Source: Campylobacter concisus (GTDB taxonomy: Bacteria > Campylobacterota > Campylobacteria > Campylobacterales > Campylobacteraceae). Taken from it: 64,000 bases of DNA. Where the stretch lies: the NCBI RefSeq assembly GCF_902460845.1, contig NZ_CABPVS010000002.1, positions 1-64,000 on the forward strand, read 5' to 3'. Positions 17,989 through 25,212 of this stretch are shown piece after piece. Both the position numbers and the translations under genes were made by a program. The notes below the pieces were generated by a model. The model was not told the origin of the DNA. It saw only the letters and a program-made list of their open reading frames with translations, and made no database searches. Position 1 is the stretch's first letter; each line of letters starts with the position of its first letter.

Positions 17989-20778
17989 TTAAAATTTATA
18001 TAATTTTTTGATGAGTTGGTATTTTTCTTCACGACTGATATCCAAGGCATTAATATTTGTTAATTCATCAACATAGACTTTGGCTGTTGATAAAACTTTA
18101 ATCATGTTTCCTAGATGTGATAGATTGATCTTGGCAATCGCCCTATAATCAACGCCTTTTCGAACTAAAAATTCATATTTCTCTGGATCTGTTGTTTTAA
18201 CGAATTGGTATTCTGCTTCACTCATGCCCAAGGAACCGCAAAAATCAGTTTCTTTTGCTTTTGGGTTACTTAGCAGCAATACTGTTTCGCTTTGTTCCAT
18301 GATTGCTGTGCCAATGCTAGATTTTGCGATATCTTCGACACTTTGAGTGCCAAGAAACAAAAAGCCGTTTTCTTTTCTAATGGTCTTTTCCTTGTTGAAG
18401 ACCTCTTTTGACACTACTGGATTTTTGAGCCAATCCCATGCTTCATCGACAAATAAGCCAAACCTGCGTCCATCAACCATATCGATAATTCGCCAAAGAA
18501 TATAATATGCAACATATGGAGAAATTTCATCGTCTTTTAAGATCGTTGTGCCGTCTATACCATATACAAGAATACTCTCGTCGCTAAAATCTAAAGTATC
18601 CATTTCATTGTCGAATACCCATCCAAATTCATTACCGATAGTCCAAGCCATCAATCTAGATTTTAATGAATTTGACTCATTTTCGCCTTCTTGAAGCAAT
18701 TGCCAAACCCTACTGATGCCATGAGTTCTTTCGCTTTTTTCCAGTCTCATGACGCTATCTACTGCTAGATTGAGTTGCTCTTCTTCTCTAGTTGTTAGCA
18801 TTAAATTATTTTGATTGCCTTTGGTGGCTAACATTTTTAAGAGAACCTTCAAGCGACGTATATTTTCAGGTGTTGCATCACAACTAAAAGGATTAAATCC
18901 GGTCGGTTCTCCACTTGTAATGGTTAAATACTTTCCGCCAATGGCAATTATATTGCCGATAGCTCCTTTATCCTTGTCTAAATAGAAATAGGTAGCCTTA
19001 CGTTTTTCTTTTGGAGTGTTTTCTGCAAAAGTATCTGGCTCATTAAATTTGCAGAGCATATTTAGCGTGAAATTCATTAAAACAGTTTTGCCTCCACCGC
19101 TTTGACCTAAAACAAAGGTATTTGCTAAAACATCGTTTTTACCAAATTCGTCTTTATCGAAAATTGTTTGGTGTATGTTAAAAAAATATGGCTGCGCATT
19201 TGGCGTTTGCAATATTGCAATGGCATCTCCCCATGGATTGCCATATTGTTTTCCTCGTGGAAAGTTGTGAAGTGCTACAAAACTAGCAAAATTTTTACTC
19301 GAAATGGTGTGAAGCCTAGGGCGTAACATGAAATTTGCTGGAAGCTGCGCAAAATATGTAGCTTCTAGAGCTATATTGGCTTGTGTTGCTAAAAATCCTA
19401 GATCTTGCAATACGACCGCAATTTGGTTTGCAATGTGCTCGCAATCGTTTTGTGTATCAGCGTATATGACGATAGAAAAGTGATACTCGCCAAAGATTAT
19501 GTCATTTTGTAGTTCATCTAAAGCGGTGCCAAGTTCTGCAATTTGACTCAATGCATCATCTTCTGCTGCTACTAATCTTTTTTGTTGCTTTGTAAGCTCA
19601 TCTCTCGCCTCTTTTTTTGAAAGTGGCGTAAAGCTTTGAGTTATGGTATATTCGACATTAGCATACATTAGACTATCAAATATTCCACTAAAACTTACAT
19701 TTGGATAGTCTTTTAATTCAATTGCTTTTACGAATTTCTTAGTTCCATCATTATAATTTAGCTGTAAAGTATGCTGTGAAGGAAAAATTTCATTTAAGTT
19801 ACCATTAAGGTAAAAGTCTAGGGGTGCATTTGGAACACGAACTTTTGTAAATTTACCACCTATCAAATAGTTGTAAAATTCTAGTTGAGAGCTAAAAATT
19901 ACACCATCTTGCTCATATATGCCAAGTCTATGTGGCTTAAAATGGTTTAAATTTTGTTCAATAGTTATGCATTTTTGGTGAAAACTTTTCAAATGAGCTT
20001 TGATCTGTTTCTTTTTCGTATCTATGTTTTGATTTCTAAAGTGTAGTTTCTCAGCCTTACTAAATGGTGAATATATCGCAGTTAGATAAAGTCTGTTTTC
20101 TTTTAAATTTTTAGAGCTAAAAATCTCATAATACTTTTTTGAGAAACTTTTTAAAAATTCATTTGAAAAATAATCGTTCAAGCCAACTTGTGTATTAATT
20201 CTAGCATTGTGAAAATAAAAACTAATATTTTCACCAGCGAATTGCCTAACAAGCATATTAAGCTTGTTTTTCGCAAGATCTATTAATTCGTCATCTTCTA
20301 CTTCAAAAGCTATACCATCAACTCGCCATGTGGCTAAATAATCTCTATCTTTTGTGATGACAACATTATTTATATATGTTTGATACGGAATTAAATTCTC
20401 TAAATTTGCAAATTCACTTAGTCCAACAACGCTAAGTCTTGGATAAAAATTGCGCATAGATTGCTTGGTATATGTCGAATTCGCCATATAGCTTTTCCGA
20501 CCATTATAAAATTTATTAATGGCAGGGGATCTAAAAAATCTAAGTTTCAACCCCCAAAGCCTAAACGCCATATCGTCTTTTTTAACTATAAATTGAAAAA
20601 CAAAGGTAGTAGGAATAATCATAACTGCTAAAAGCAAATATTCGTTTCCAAATAGCACTTTAGCAAAAATTGCAAATAAAGCCCAACTAAGTGCCATAGC
20701 CATAAATGGCACCATAGGAACACCAAATACCATAGGAGGACGGGTCAAGGCTTTAAAGATAGGCTCAGGAGTTAACAT
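17989..20778 (-). CDS. virB4: VirB3-VirB4 fusion ATPase
   Basis: A 929-residue protein. Residues 1-85 form a complete VirB3 domain with two membrane helices (about 20-41 and 46-65). Residues 110-929 are VirB4, with Walker A GQSGGGKT at 558-565 and Walker B in FGLFVDEAWDWL. VirB3/VirB4 fusions are known in Campylobacter (cmgB3/4 of pTet). VirB4 energises pilus assembly and substrate transfer at the inner membrane. The start lies 12 bases after the virB2 stop. Confidence 0.95.
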   Translation of the reverse strand: MLTPEPIFKALTRPPMVFGVPMVPFMAMALSWALFAIFAKVLFGNEYLLLAVMIIPTTFVFQFIVKKDDMAFRLWGLKLRFFRSPAINKFYNGRKSYMANSTYTKQSMRNFYPRLSVVGLSEFANLENLIPYQTYINNVVITKDRDYLATWRVDGIAFEVEDDELIDLAKNKLNMLVRQFAGENISFYFHNARINTQVGLNDYFSNEFLKSFSKKYYEIFSSKNLKENRLYLTAIYSPFSKAEKLHFRNQNIDTKKKQIKAHLKSFHQKCITIEQNLNHFKPHRLGIYEQDGVIFSSQLEFYNYLIGGKFTKVRVPNAPLDFYLNGNLNEIFPSQHTLQLNYNDGTKKFVKAIELKDYPNVSFSGIFDSLMYANVEYTITQSFTPLSKKEARDELTKQQKRLVAAEDDALSQIAELGTALDELQNDIIFGEYHFSIVIYADTQNDCEHIANQIAVVLQDLGFLATQANIALEATYFAQLPANFMLRPRLHTISSKNFASFVALHNFPRGKQYGNPWGDAIAILQTPNAQPYFFNIHQTIFDKDEFGKNDVLANTFVLGQSGGGKTVLMNFTLNMLCKFNEPDTFAENTPKEKRKATYFYLDKDKGAIGNIIAIGGKYLTITSGEPTGFNPFSCDATPENIRRLKVLLKMLATKGNQNNLMLTTREEEQLNLAVDSVMRLEKSERTHGISRVWQLLQEGENESNSLKSRLMAWTIGNEFGWVFDNEMDTLDFSDESILVYGIDGTTILKDDEISPYVAYYILWRIIDMVDGRRFGLFVDEAWDWLKNPVVSKEVFNKEKTIRKENGFLFLGTQSVEDIAKSSIGTAIMEQSETVLLLSNPKAKETDFCGSLGMSEAEYQFVKTTDPEKYEFLVRKGVDYRAIAKINLSHLGNMIKVLSTAKVYVDELTNINALDISREEKYQLIKKLYKF

Positions 20779-20790
20779 TGGGAGTATCTT

Positions 20791-21154
20791 TTAAAGAAGC
20801 ATGCCAGCGATCATCGCGGCGCCACCAATAAGAATACCACCAAGAATTATAGGTGTAACTTCTCTAATTGCTTGACCACCGAACATTACTTTGTATCCTG
20901 CAACCATGATTGCGCCAGTCATGATAAAAACACCAGCAGCAGCTAACCAACCATTCACAGTTGAAAAAAAGTTGTCGACTTTGGTCAGACCAGTCCCACC
21001 AGCAGCAAATAGAAAATTTGGGAAAAAAAATAAAAACAGAAAAGCAGAAAACTGCTTGAAATATGAGATTGAAGTAGAGCTAGATTTTAGAAAGCGATTT
21101 TTATTCTCTCTCTCTCTCTCTCTCGACGATTAGAGCGGAAATGTTGTTTGTCAT
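20791..21154 (-). CDS. virB2: VirB2 major pilin, frame-disrupted at a (GA)10 repeat
   Basis: From the ATG at 21154 the product reads MTNNISALIV then an ERER tract encoded by the GA repeat, and stops at TAA just after it (21101-21103). The stretch from 21105 to 20791, in another frame, encodes a full VirB2: a Phe/Leu-rich signal segment (FSAFLFLFFPNFLF), then FAAGGTGLTKVDNFF and two pilin helices (WLAAAGVFIMTGAIMVAGY; IILGGLIGGAAAIMAGMLL). No ATG, GTG or TTG in the pilin frame lies before the signal segment. Repeat counts of 8 or 11 would join the frames, 11 giving 121 residues. The gene is read as an OFF phase variant, or as an indel or assembly error. Confidence 0.85.
21105..21124 (-). repeat. 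(GA)10 dinucleotide repeat inside virB2
   Basis: On the plus strand this is ten perfect TC units. It lies 30 bases into the virB2 reading frame from the ATG. Each gain or loss of one unit shifts the frame by two bases. Only counts equal to 2 modulo 3 (8, 11) keep the pilin frame. Confidence 0.95.
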
Positions 21155-21161
21155 TTTATGT

Positions 21162-21167
21162 CTCCTT
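21162..21167 (-). promoter_or_regulatory. Ribosome binding site that fixes the virB2 start
   Basis: AAGGAG on the minus strand lies seven bases before the ATG at 21154. It is the only strong site near the pilin coding sequence, so translation is expected to enter through the GA repeat. Confidence 0.8.
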
Positions 21168-21816
21168 TTAAATATTGACACGCAAGTGTAACATATTTTT
21201 GAATAAAATGATATAAAAATATGAAAACTCTAATCAATTTTTTATCAGTAACCTACAATTCATCATCCTAGAGCATAGCTAATTTTTTGAAATTTTGATT
21301 TTATGATTTGCAAAGCATTAAAAAACCGATAAAAAACCCATCAAGACGATATTTCAAAGTATTTTTTATCTTTTAGTAATATATTTTTTGCTTAAATGCT
21401 CTCTAAGCACCTAAAAATAGACTTTTTTAAATTAAAAAACCAGTAAAAAACCGAAAGAAATTTTTATATTCTTAAGAGAATTTAGATAAAAATACCTCTT
21501 TTTAAACAAAAAATGGTCTTAAAATAGGTTTTTTACCTTAAATAAAAATATGAATTTTTACTTTTTTAATGCTTTAAAATATCGTTATTACCGAGCTTAT
21601 AAACGATTTAAGTTTTCTCATACACGCGCTGAAAAAGTTAAAAAACCGAAAAAAATTGCTATACAAATGGCGATTTAAAGGGCTTTATCGGTTTTTTAAG
21701 CTGTATTAAAAAACCAGTAAAAAACCGATGAAATAGCATTAAAAAAACGATATAAATTTTTAAAAAACCGAACCTTTTACTGATGTTTTATATCGTATGA
21801 CTTTAAGATATTAACT
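21168..21816. other. Gene-free AT-rich region between virB2 and integrase
   Basis: About 650 bases with no credible gene. It must hold the promoter of the virB operon (minus strand, probably in 21170-21240). It also holds the iteron-like motif array described separately. Candidates for its job are control of transfer genes, an origin, or recombination sites. Confidence 0.7.
21318..21772. repeat. Iteron-like array of TTAAAAAACC motifs
   Basis: About eleven copies of a motif close to TTAAAAAACCGAT or TTAAAAAACCAGT. They start near 21318, 21329, 21432, 21443, 21638, 21706, 21717, 21739 (degenerate) and 21760. Inverted copies lie at 21527-21536 and 21687-21699. Three pairs (21318/21329, 21432/21443, 21706/21717) are spaced exactly 11 bases apart, about one helical turn, so two protein units could bind the same face. 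Confidence 0.85.
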
Positions 21817-23070
21817 TTAAATAAATTGAACTAGATTGTTTAGGTAATCTGCATACCATTGCATTAAAATTCTATTTTGATCAATAGTTGCTGTCTGTCT
21901 TTCGTAGGCATATTTAACTGCATTGCTTTCTGTGTGCGCTAGAGCATTTTCTATTGTTTTTTCGCTTATGCCCAATTGTGCCAGATCCGTAAGATGTAAA
22001 GAGCAAATTGTTTTAAACGTGGCTCTAAAACCATGAGCAGAAGCTTTAGAATTATATTTTTCTCTGCCGCCTATATTTCTTATGGCATTACTAATGCTGT
22101 CTCTGTTAATATGACCTGTTTTTGTAAGAGACGGAAATACAAAATTACTTTCTAATGGTGTATATTGTTTTTGTTCTAGTAAAACTGATAAAGCTTGCTT
22201 TGAGAGTGTTATTTGGTGTGCATGCCTCATTTTCATTTGGATAGGCGGAATAGTCCAAATTCCTTTTTTAAGATCTATATCTTTCCATTCAGCACTTACG
22301 GTGTTAATGGGACGATTAACGCATAAAATTTGGAGCATTACGGCTCTTTTGACTTGTAGATCTAATTTGCTGTCATTTCGTAAATCAGTCAAAAACTCTT
22401 TTAACTCATTTTCATCTGTAATAGCTGGGTATCTTGTGTCGATGCCATTTCTAAGGCTAAAGCTGTTGGAAGTTGGAAATTCATCGTGTAAAGCCTTGCA
22501 AGGGTTATAATCTATATATCTATCTTTAATGGCATTTTCATATAGCGAATTTAGCGTATTTATAATTCTGTGTATAGTCTCAAGTCTTGATTTCTTTGGA
22601 TTATATGGATTAAATAATGGTGTTAATATGGTTTTTAGATCATTAAATTTTATATCTTTAATATCAACATTACCAAATTTAGGCAAGATATATTTTTTTA
22701 TCCTAGATTTAATTTTGTCTATATAAACCTTATCTAGCTGGTCTATTTTCTCTTTTTTATCAATATATCTATCAAATAGCTCTGAAATTCGATATTTATC
22801 TTTGGATCTTACAAAACCACTTTCAAATTTTCTTATAATTTCTATCGCATCTCTTCTTGCTTCAGCAACTGAGTAAATCCCCTCCCTAAATTCTTTCAAC
22901 TTAAAATGTGTAGTGTTTTTATATTGTATAAAAAATGTTTTCATACCACTTGGATACACTTTTATATAAAGTTCTTTTGGATTGCCCACAGCTTTTTTAT
23001 ATACTTTATTGGCTGGCAACATTGCCCTTATATCTTTATCAAACAAATTTGCGGTAGAAACTCTTGGCAT
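21817..23070 (-). CDS. Tyrosine integrase of the element
   Basis: A 417-residue tyrosine recombinase. An N-terminal arm-binding domain of the P4-integrase type (ELYIKVYPSGMKTFFIQYK) is followed by a SAM-like core-binding domain (about 95-205) and the catalytic domain. Visible catalytic residues: Arg in CVNRPINTVSAEW, the HGFR pair, His in ALAHTESN, and the nucleophile Tyr in KYAYERQ. It catalyses insertion and excision of the element. The gene is next to the tRNA attachment site, as is usual for this family. Confidence 0.93.
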   Translation of the reverse strand: MPRVSTANLFDKDIRAMLPANKVYKKAVGNPKELYIKVYPSGMKTFFIQYKNTTHFKLKEFREGIYSVAEARRDAIEIIRKFESGFVRSKDKYRISELFDRYIDKKEKIDQLDKVYIDKIKSRIKKYILPKFGNVDIKDIKFNDLKTILTPLFNPYNPKKSRLETIHRIINTLNSLYENAIKDRYIDYNPCKALHDEFPTSNSFSLRNGIDTRYPAITDENELKEFLTDLRNDSKLDLQVKRAVMLQILCVNRPINTVSAEWKDIDLKKGIWTIPPIQMKMRHAHQITLSKQALSVLLEQKQYTPLESNFVFPSLTKTGHINRDSISNAIRNIGGREKYNSKASAHGFRATFKTICSLHLTDLAQLGISEKTIENALAHTESNAVKYAYERQTATIDQNRILMQWYADYLNNLVQFI

Positions 23071-23100
23071 CTTTTACTCCTTTTTTAAAAGTTACCTTTA

Positions 23101-23249
23101 TGTAGTAAGAATTACCTTATATGTAACTAGAATTATCTGGAAGTAATTGTATATAAAAAAGAAGTAAAAAGAATTAGATAGCTACTTTTAGCCCATGAAA
23201 TCGGAATTATAAAGAAGTAAAAAGAATTAAAAAGAAGTATAAGGAATTA
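23101..23249. repeat. Short direct repeats, probable integrase arm sites
   Basis: Between the integrase start and the tRNA there are several copies of a motif close to GAAGTAAAAAGAATTA. Two are nearly identical (23161-23177 and 23214-23230). Variants lie at 23234-23249 (GAAGTATAAGGAATTA), 23103-23115 (TAGTAAGAATTAC) and 23123-23135 (GTAACTAGAATTA). Their place beside the attachment site suits integrase arm-type binding sites. Confidence 0.7.
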
Positions 23250-23263
23250 TAAAAAACATAAAA

Positions 23264-23300
23264 TGGTGGGTTCACCAGGACTCGAACCTGGGACCATCCG
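23264..23300. other. Probable attachment site of the element
   Basis: Integrases of this family usually recombine within the 3' half of a tRNA gene and leave a copy of that part at the other end. The tRNA 3' half here faces the integrase. I saw no second copy in the window, as expected if the left end lies outside. Confidence 0.6.
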
Positions 23301-23340
23301 GTTATGAGCCGGATGCTCTAACCAACTGAGCTATGAACCC
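23264..23340 (-). tRNA. tRNA with CAT anticodon (Met, or Ile2)
   Basis: A 77-base cloverleaf on the minus strand. The seven-base acceptor stem GGGTTCA/TGAACCC is perfect. There is a D arm with AGCTCAGTTGGTTAGAGC, an anticodon stem TCCGG/CCGGA around CTCATAA, a T arm with GGTTCGAGTCC and an encoded CCA end. The CAT anticodon means elongator Met or lysidine-modified Ile; it lacks the initiator pattern. The gene is intact, with its 3' end facing the element. Confidence 0.95.
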
Positions 23341-23439
23341 ACAGTTGAAAGAAAACTGTATTATACAAGAAAAAGCTTATCTAAATATAAAAATAATTCT
23401 TTTTTTCTAGCATATAAAACTGAGAAATTTTTAAAGTAA

Positions 23440-23459
23440 AAGCCCTAAAAATAGGGCTT
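23440..23459 (-). terminator. Terminator of ppa
   Basis: A stem AAGCCCTA/TAGGGCTT with a four-base loop begins five bases after the ppa stop. On the minus strand it is followed by TTACTTT. Confidence 0.75.
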
Positions 23460-23463
23460 AAAA

Positions 23464-23982
23464 TCATTTATAATTTTTAATTGCGGTGTCTAAAATTTCT
23501 TTTGCAGCATTTGCATCTTTAAATTCTTTTACTTTTACCCATTTGTTTGGCTCGAGAATTTTATAAGTTTCAAAGAAATTTTTGATCTTATTTAGTGTTG
23601 CAGCTGGCAGATCCTCGTAGCTTTTTATCGCTTCATATCTTGGATCGATCTTTGTAACCGGCACAGCCAAAAGCTTTTCGTCCATGCCAGCCTCATCTTC
23701 CATTACCAAAACGCCTATCAAGCGACAAGGGATGACACTGCCAGCTTGGAGCGAATACTCATTTAGTACCAAAATATCAGCTGGATCGCCATCAGCCGCA
23801 AGTGTGTTTGGCACAAAGCCGTAGTTTGCTGGGTAAAACATCGCTGAGTAAAGCACACGATCAACTACAACCGCACCGCTATCTTTGTCGATCTCGTATT
23901 TGATATTTGAGCCATAAGGTATTTCGATTACGGCATTGATTTTGTCTGGGTTTGAACCAGCTTTAATCTTTGAAACGTCCAT
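23464..23982 (-). CDS. ppa: Inorganic pyrophosphatase
   Basis: A 172-residue family I soluble pyrophosphatase, the usual length. The opening motif is VIEIPYGSNIKYEIDK. The signature DGDPADILVL carries catalytic Asp residues, and DPRYEAIKSYEDLP follows. The enzyme splits pyrophosphate to phosphate and pulls biosynthetic reactions forward. It is followed by a clear terminator and is probably transcribed alone. Confidence 0.96.
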   Translation of the reverse strand: MDVSKIKAGSNPDKINAVIEIPYGSNIKYEIDKDSGAVVVDRVLYSAMFYPANYGFVPNTLAADGDPADILVLNEYSLQAGSVIPCRLIGVLVMEDEAGMDEKLLAVPVTKIDPRYEAIKSYEDLPAATLNKIKNFFETYKILEPNKWVKVKEFKDANAAKEILDTAIKNYK

Positions 23983-24052
23983 ATATTCGTCCTTTTTATT
24001 AGAAATTTTCGTGATTTTAGTATTTTTTGCATTAAATACGCGTAAAATTTAA

Positions 24053-24388
24053 CTACTTTATAACCTCTACGCTATCGACATCGATCTCTGTTTTCATAAG
24101 GTCTTTATCCACTTCGCCTCTTATTCTTAAAGGTGTATCTTCGTTGGCTGTTATGTTGCCCCATTTTTTGTTATCGATCTCAATAATAATGACATCACCA
24201 TTTTTATCAATAAATTCATATTTGTCTGATTTTATATGTGATTTTATTTTGCCCTCAAGTACGACTTTAGCGTCGTCTTTTAGTTTTAAAGCCTCTTTTA
24301 CGCTTATCGCTTCGCCTGAGTACTTTGATGTGAAGCCTCCAGTCATTGCGATACTAGCAGCTAGTGAAGCGATTATAATTTTTTTCAT
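24053..24388 (-). CDS. Periplasmic BOF-domain protein (YgiW/YdeI type)
   Basis: A 111-residue exported protein. The signal segment is KKIIIASLAASIAMTGGF. The mature part is a single OB fold of the bacterial OB-fold (BOF) family: ISVKEALKLKDDAKVVLEGKI, YEFIDKNGDVIIIEI, then PLRIRGEVDKD. Relatives have been linked to stress and cation tolerance; the ligand is unknown. It stands alone between ppa and adk. Confidence 0.8.
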   Translation of the reverse strand: MKKIIIASLAASIAMTGGFTSKYSGEAISVKEALKLKDDAKVVLEGKIKSHIKSDKYEFIDKNGDVIIIEIDNKKWGNITANEDTPLRIRGEVDKDLMKTEIDVDSVEVIK

Positions 24389-24458
24389 TTTTATCCTTTT
24401 GGAATTTGTTGTAAAAATTTAAAAGGATATTACATTTTTGATGTTAATGAAAAGTAAG

Positions 24459-24496
24459 TTTTACAGACCTTACACCTTTTGATGCAAGGTCTGTAA
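24459..24496 (-). terminator. Terminator-like hairpin after adk
   Basis: A twelve-base perfect stem (TTTACAGACCTT with AAGGTCTGTAAA) lies just past the adk stop. The tract after it is only partly T-rich. Confidence 0.6.
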
Positions 24497-24498
24497 AT

Positions 24499-25068
24499 TT
24501 ATAAAAGTTTAGCTAGTAAATTTTTGATATCAGCTACGATCTCGTCTATACCACGTTCACCGTTTACCACATGAAGTAGCTCTTTTTTACTGTAAAATTC
24601 ACGGATAGAAACAATCGGATCAAGATATACTTTCATGCGGTTGTTAAATACTTCGTTGTTGTCATCAGCACCTCTTGCACGGCCGAGCACTCTTGCTCTT
24701 GCTACATCTTCGCTAACGTCAACTTCAATTACGCCTTTAAGAGAAATTTCATTCTGCTCACTTAAAACCTTATCAAGCTCTGTCATTTGTTCAACGCTTC
24801 TTGGGTAGCCGTCTATTATGATGTTTGATTTTTCTGAGCCTTTAATGGCTGATACGATCGCATTTACGACAACGTCAAGCGGAACTAAATTTCCTTTTGA
24901 GATAAAGCCATCTATCAGCTTACCAAGCTCGCTACCACTAGCAACCTCAGCTCTTAAAAGATCGCCAGTTGAGAAGTGTGCAAATTTTTCATCTTGCTGC
25001 GCGATGAGTGATGCGTCTGTCGTTTTTCCGCTACCTGGAGCGCCTATGATTAAAAATAAATTCTTCAT
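24499..25068 (-). CDS. adk: Adenylate kinase
   Basis: A 189-residue protein of the short adenylate kinase type, without the inserted LID zinc domain. The P-loop is [11 protein letters not shown], followed by [14 protein letters not shown] and the signature [12 protein letters not shown]. It interconverts ATP plus AMP and two ADP. Single gene, own ribosome site, followed by a strong hairpin. Confidence 0.95.
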   Translation of the reverse strand: MKNLFLIIGAPGSGKTTDASLIAQQDEKFAHFSTGDLLRAEVASGSELGKLIDGFISKGNLVPLDVVVNAIVSAIKGSEKSNIIIDGYPRSVEQMTELDKVLSEQNEISLKGVIEVDVSEDVARARVLGRARGADDNNEVFNNRMKVYLDPIVSIREFYSKKELLHVVNGERGIDEIVADIKNLLAKLL

Positions 25069-25212
25069 TCTTTCCCTTTTTTATATTTTTTGAGTGTCTT
25101 TGAATGAGTTTGAAAATTTCTATGCAACATCCAAATTCATCTCAAAAATTTAAATCTTTAAATTAACTCAAATTTAGACATCTAAAAAGTCCAAATTTAT
25201 TACAACAAAATT

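Larger units (their letters stand above)
1..23263. mobile_element. Integrative and conjugative element, right-hand part
   Basis: The block carries a tyrosine integrase beside a tRNA 3' end, a nearly full VirB/VirD4 type IV secretion operon, TrbM-like, topoisomerase III, primase-like and VirB1-like genes, nearly all on the minus strand. This set is typical of conjugative elements and of the pTet/pVir type plasmids of Campylobacter. The tRNA marks the right boundary. The left boundary lies outside the window, so size and cargo are unknown. No relaxase gene is visible, so mobilisation functions probably lie further left. Base composition is visibly more AT-rich than in the core genes to the right. 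Confidence 0.9.

Noticed and set aside
20891-21133. An 80-codon open frame on the plus strand
   Set aside because: It is the shadow of the virB2 coding sequence on the other strand, with Ser/Leu runs from the TC repeat and no ribosome site.
21318-21772. CRISPR array
   Set aside because: Repeat units are about 13 bases, irregularly spaced and in both directions; there are no uniform spacers or cas genes.
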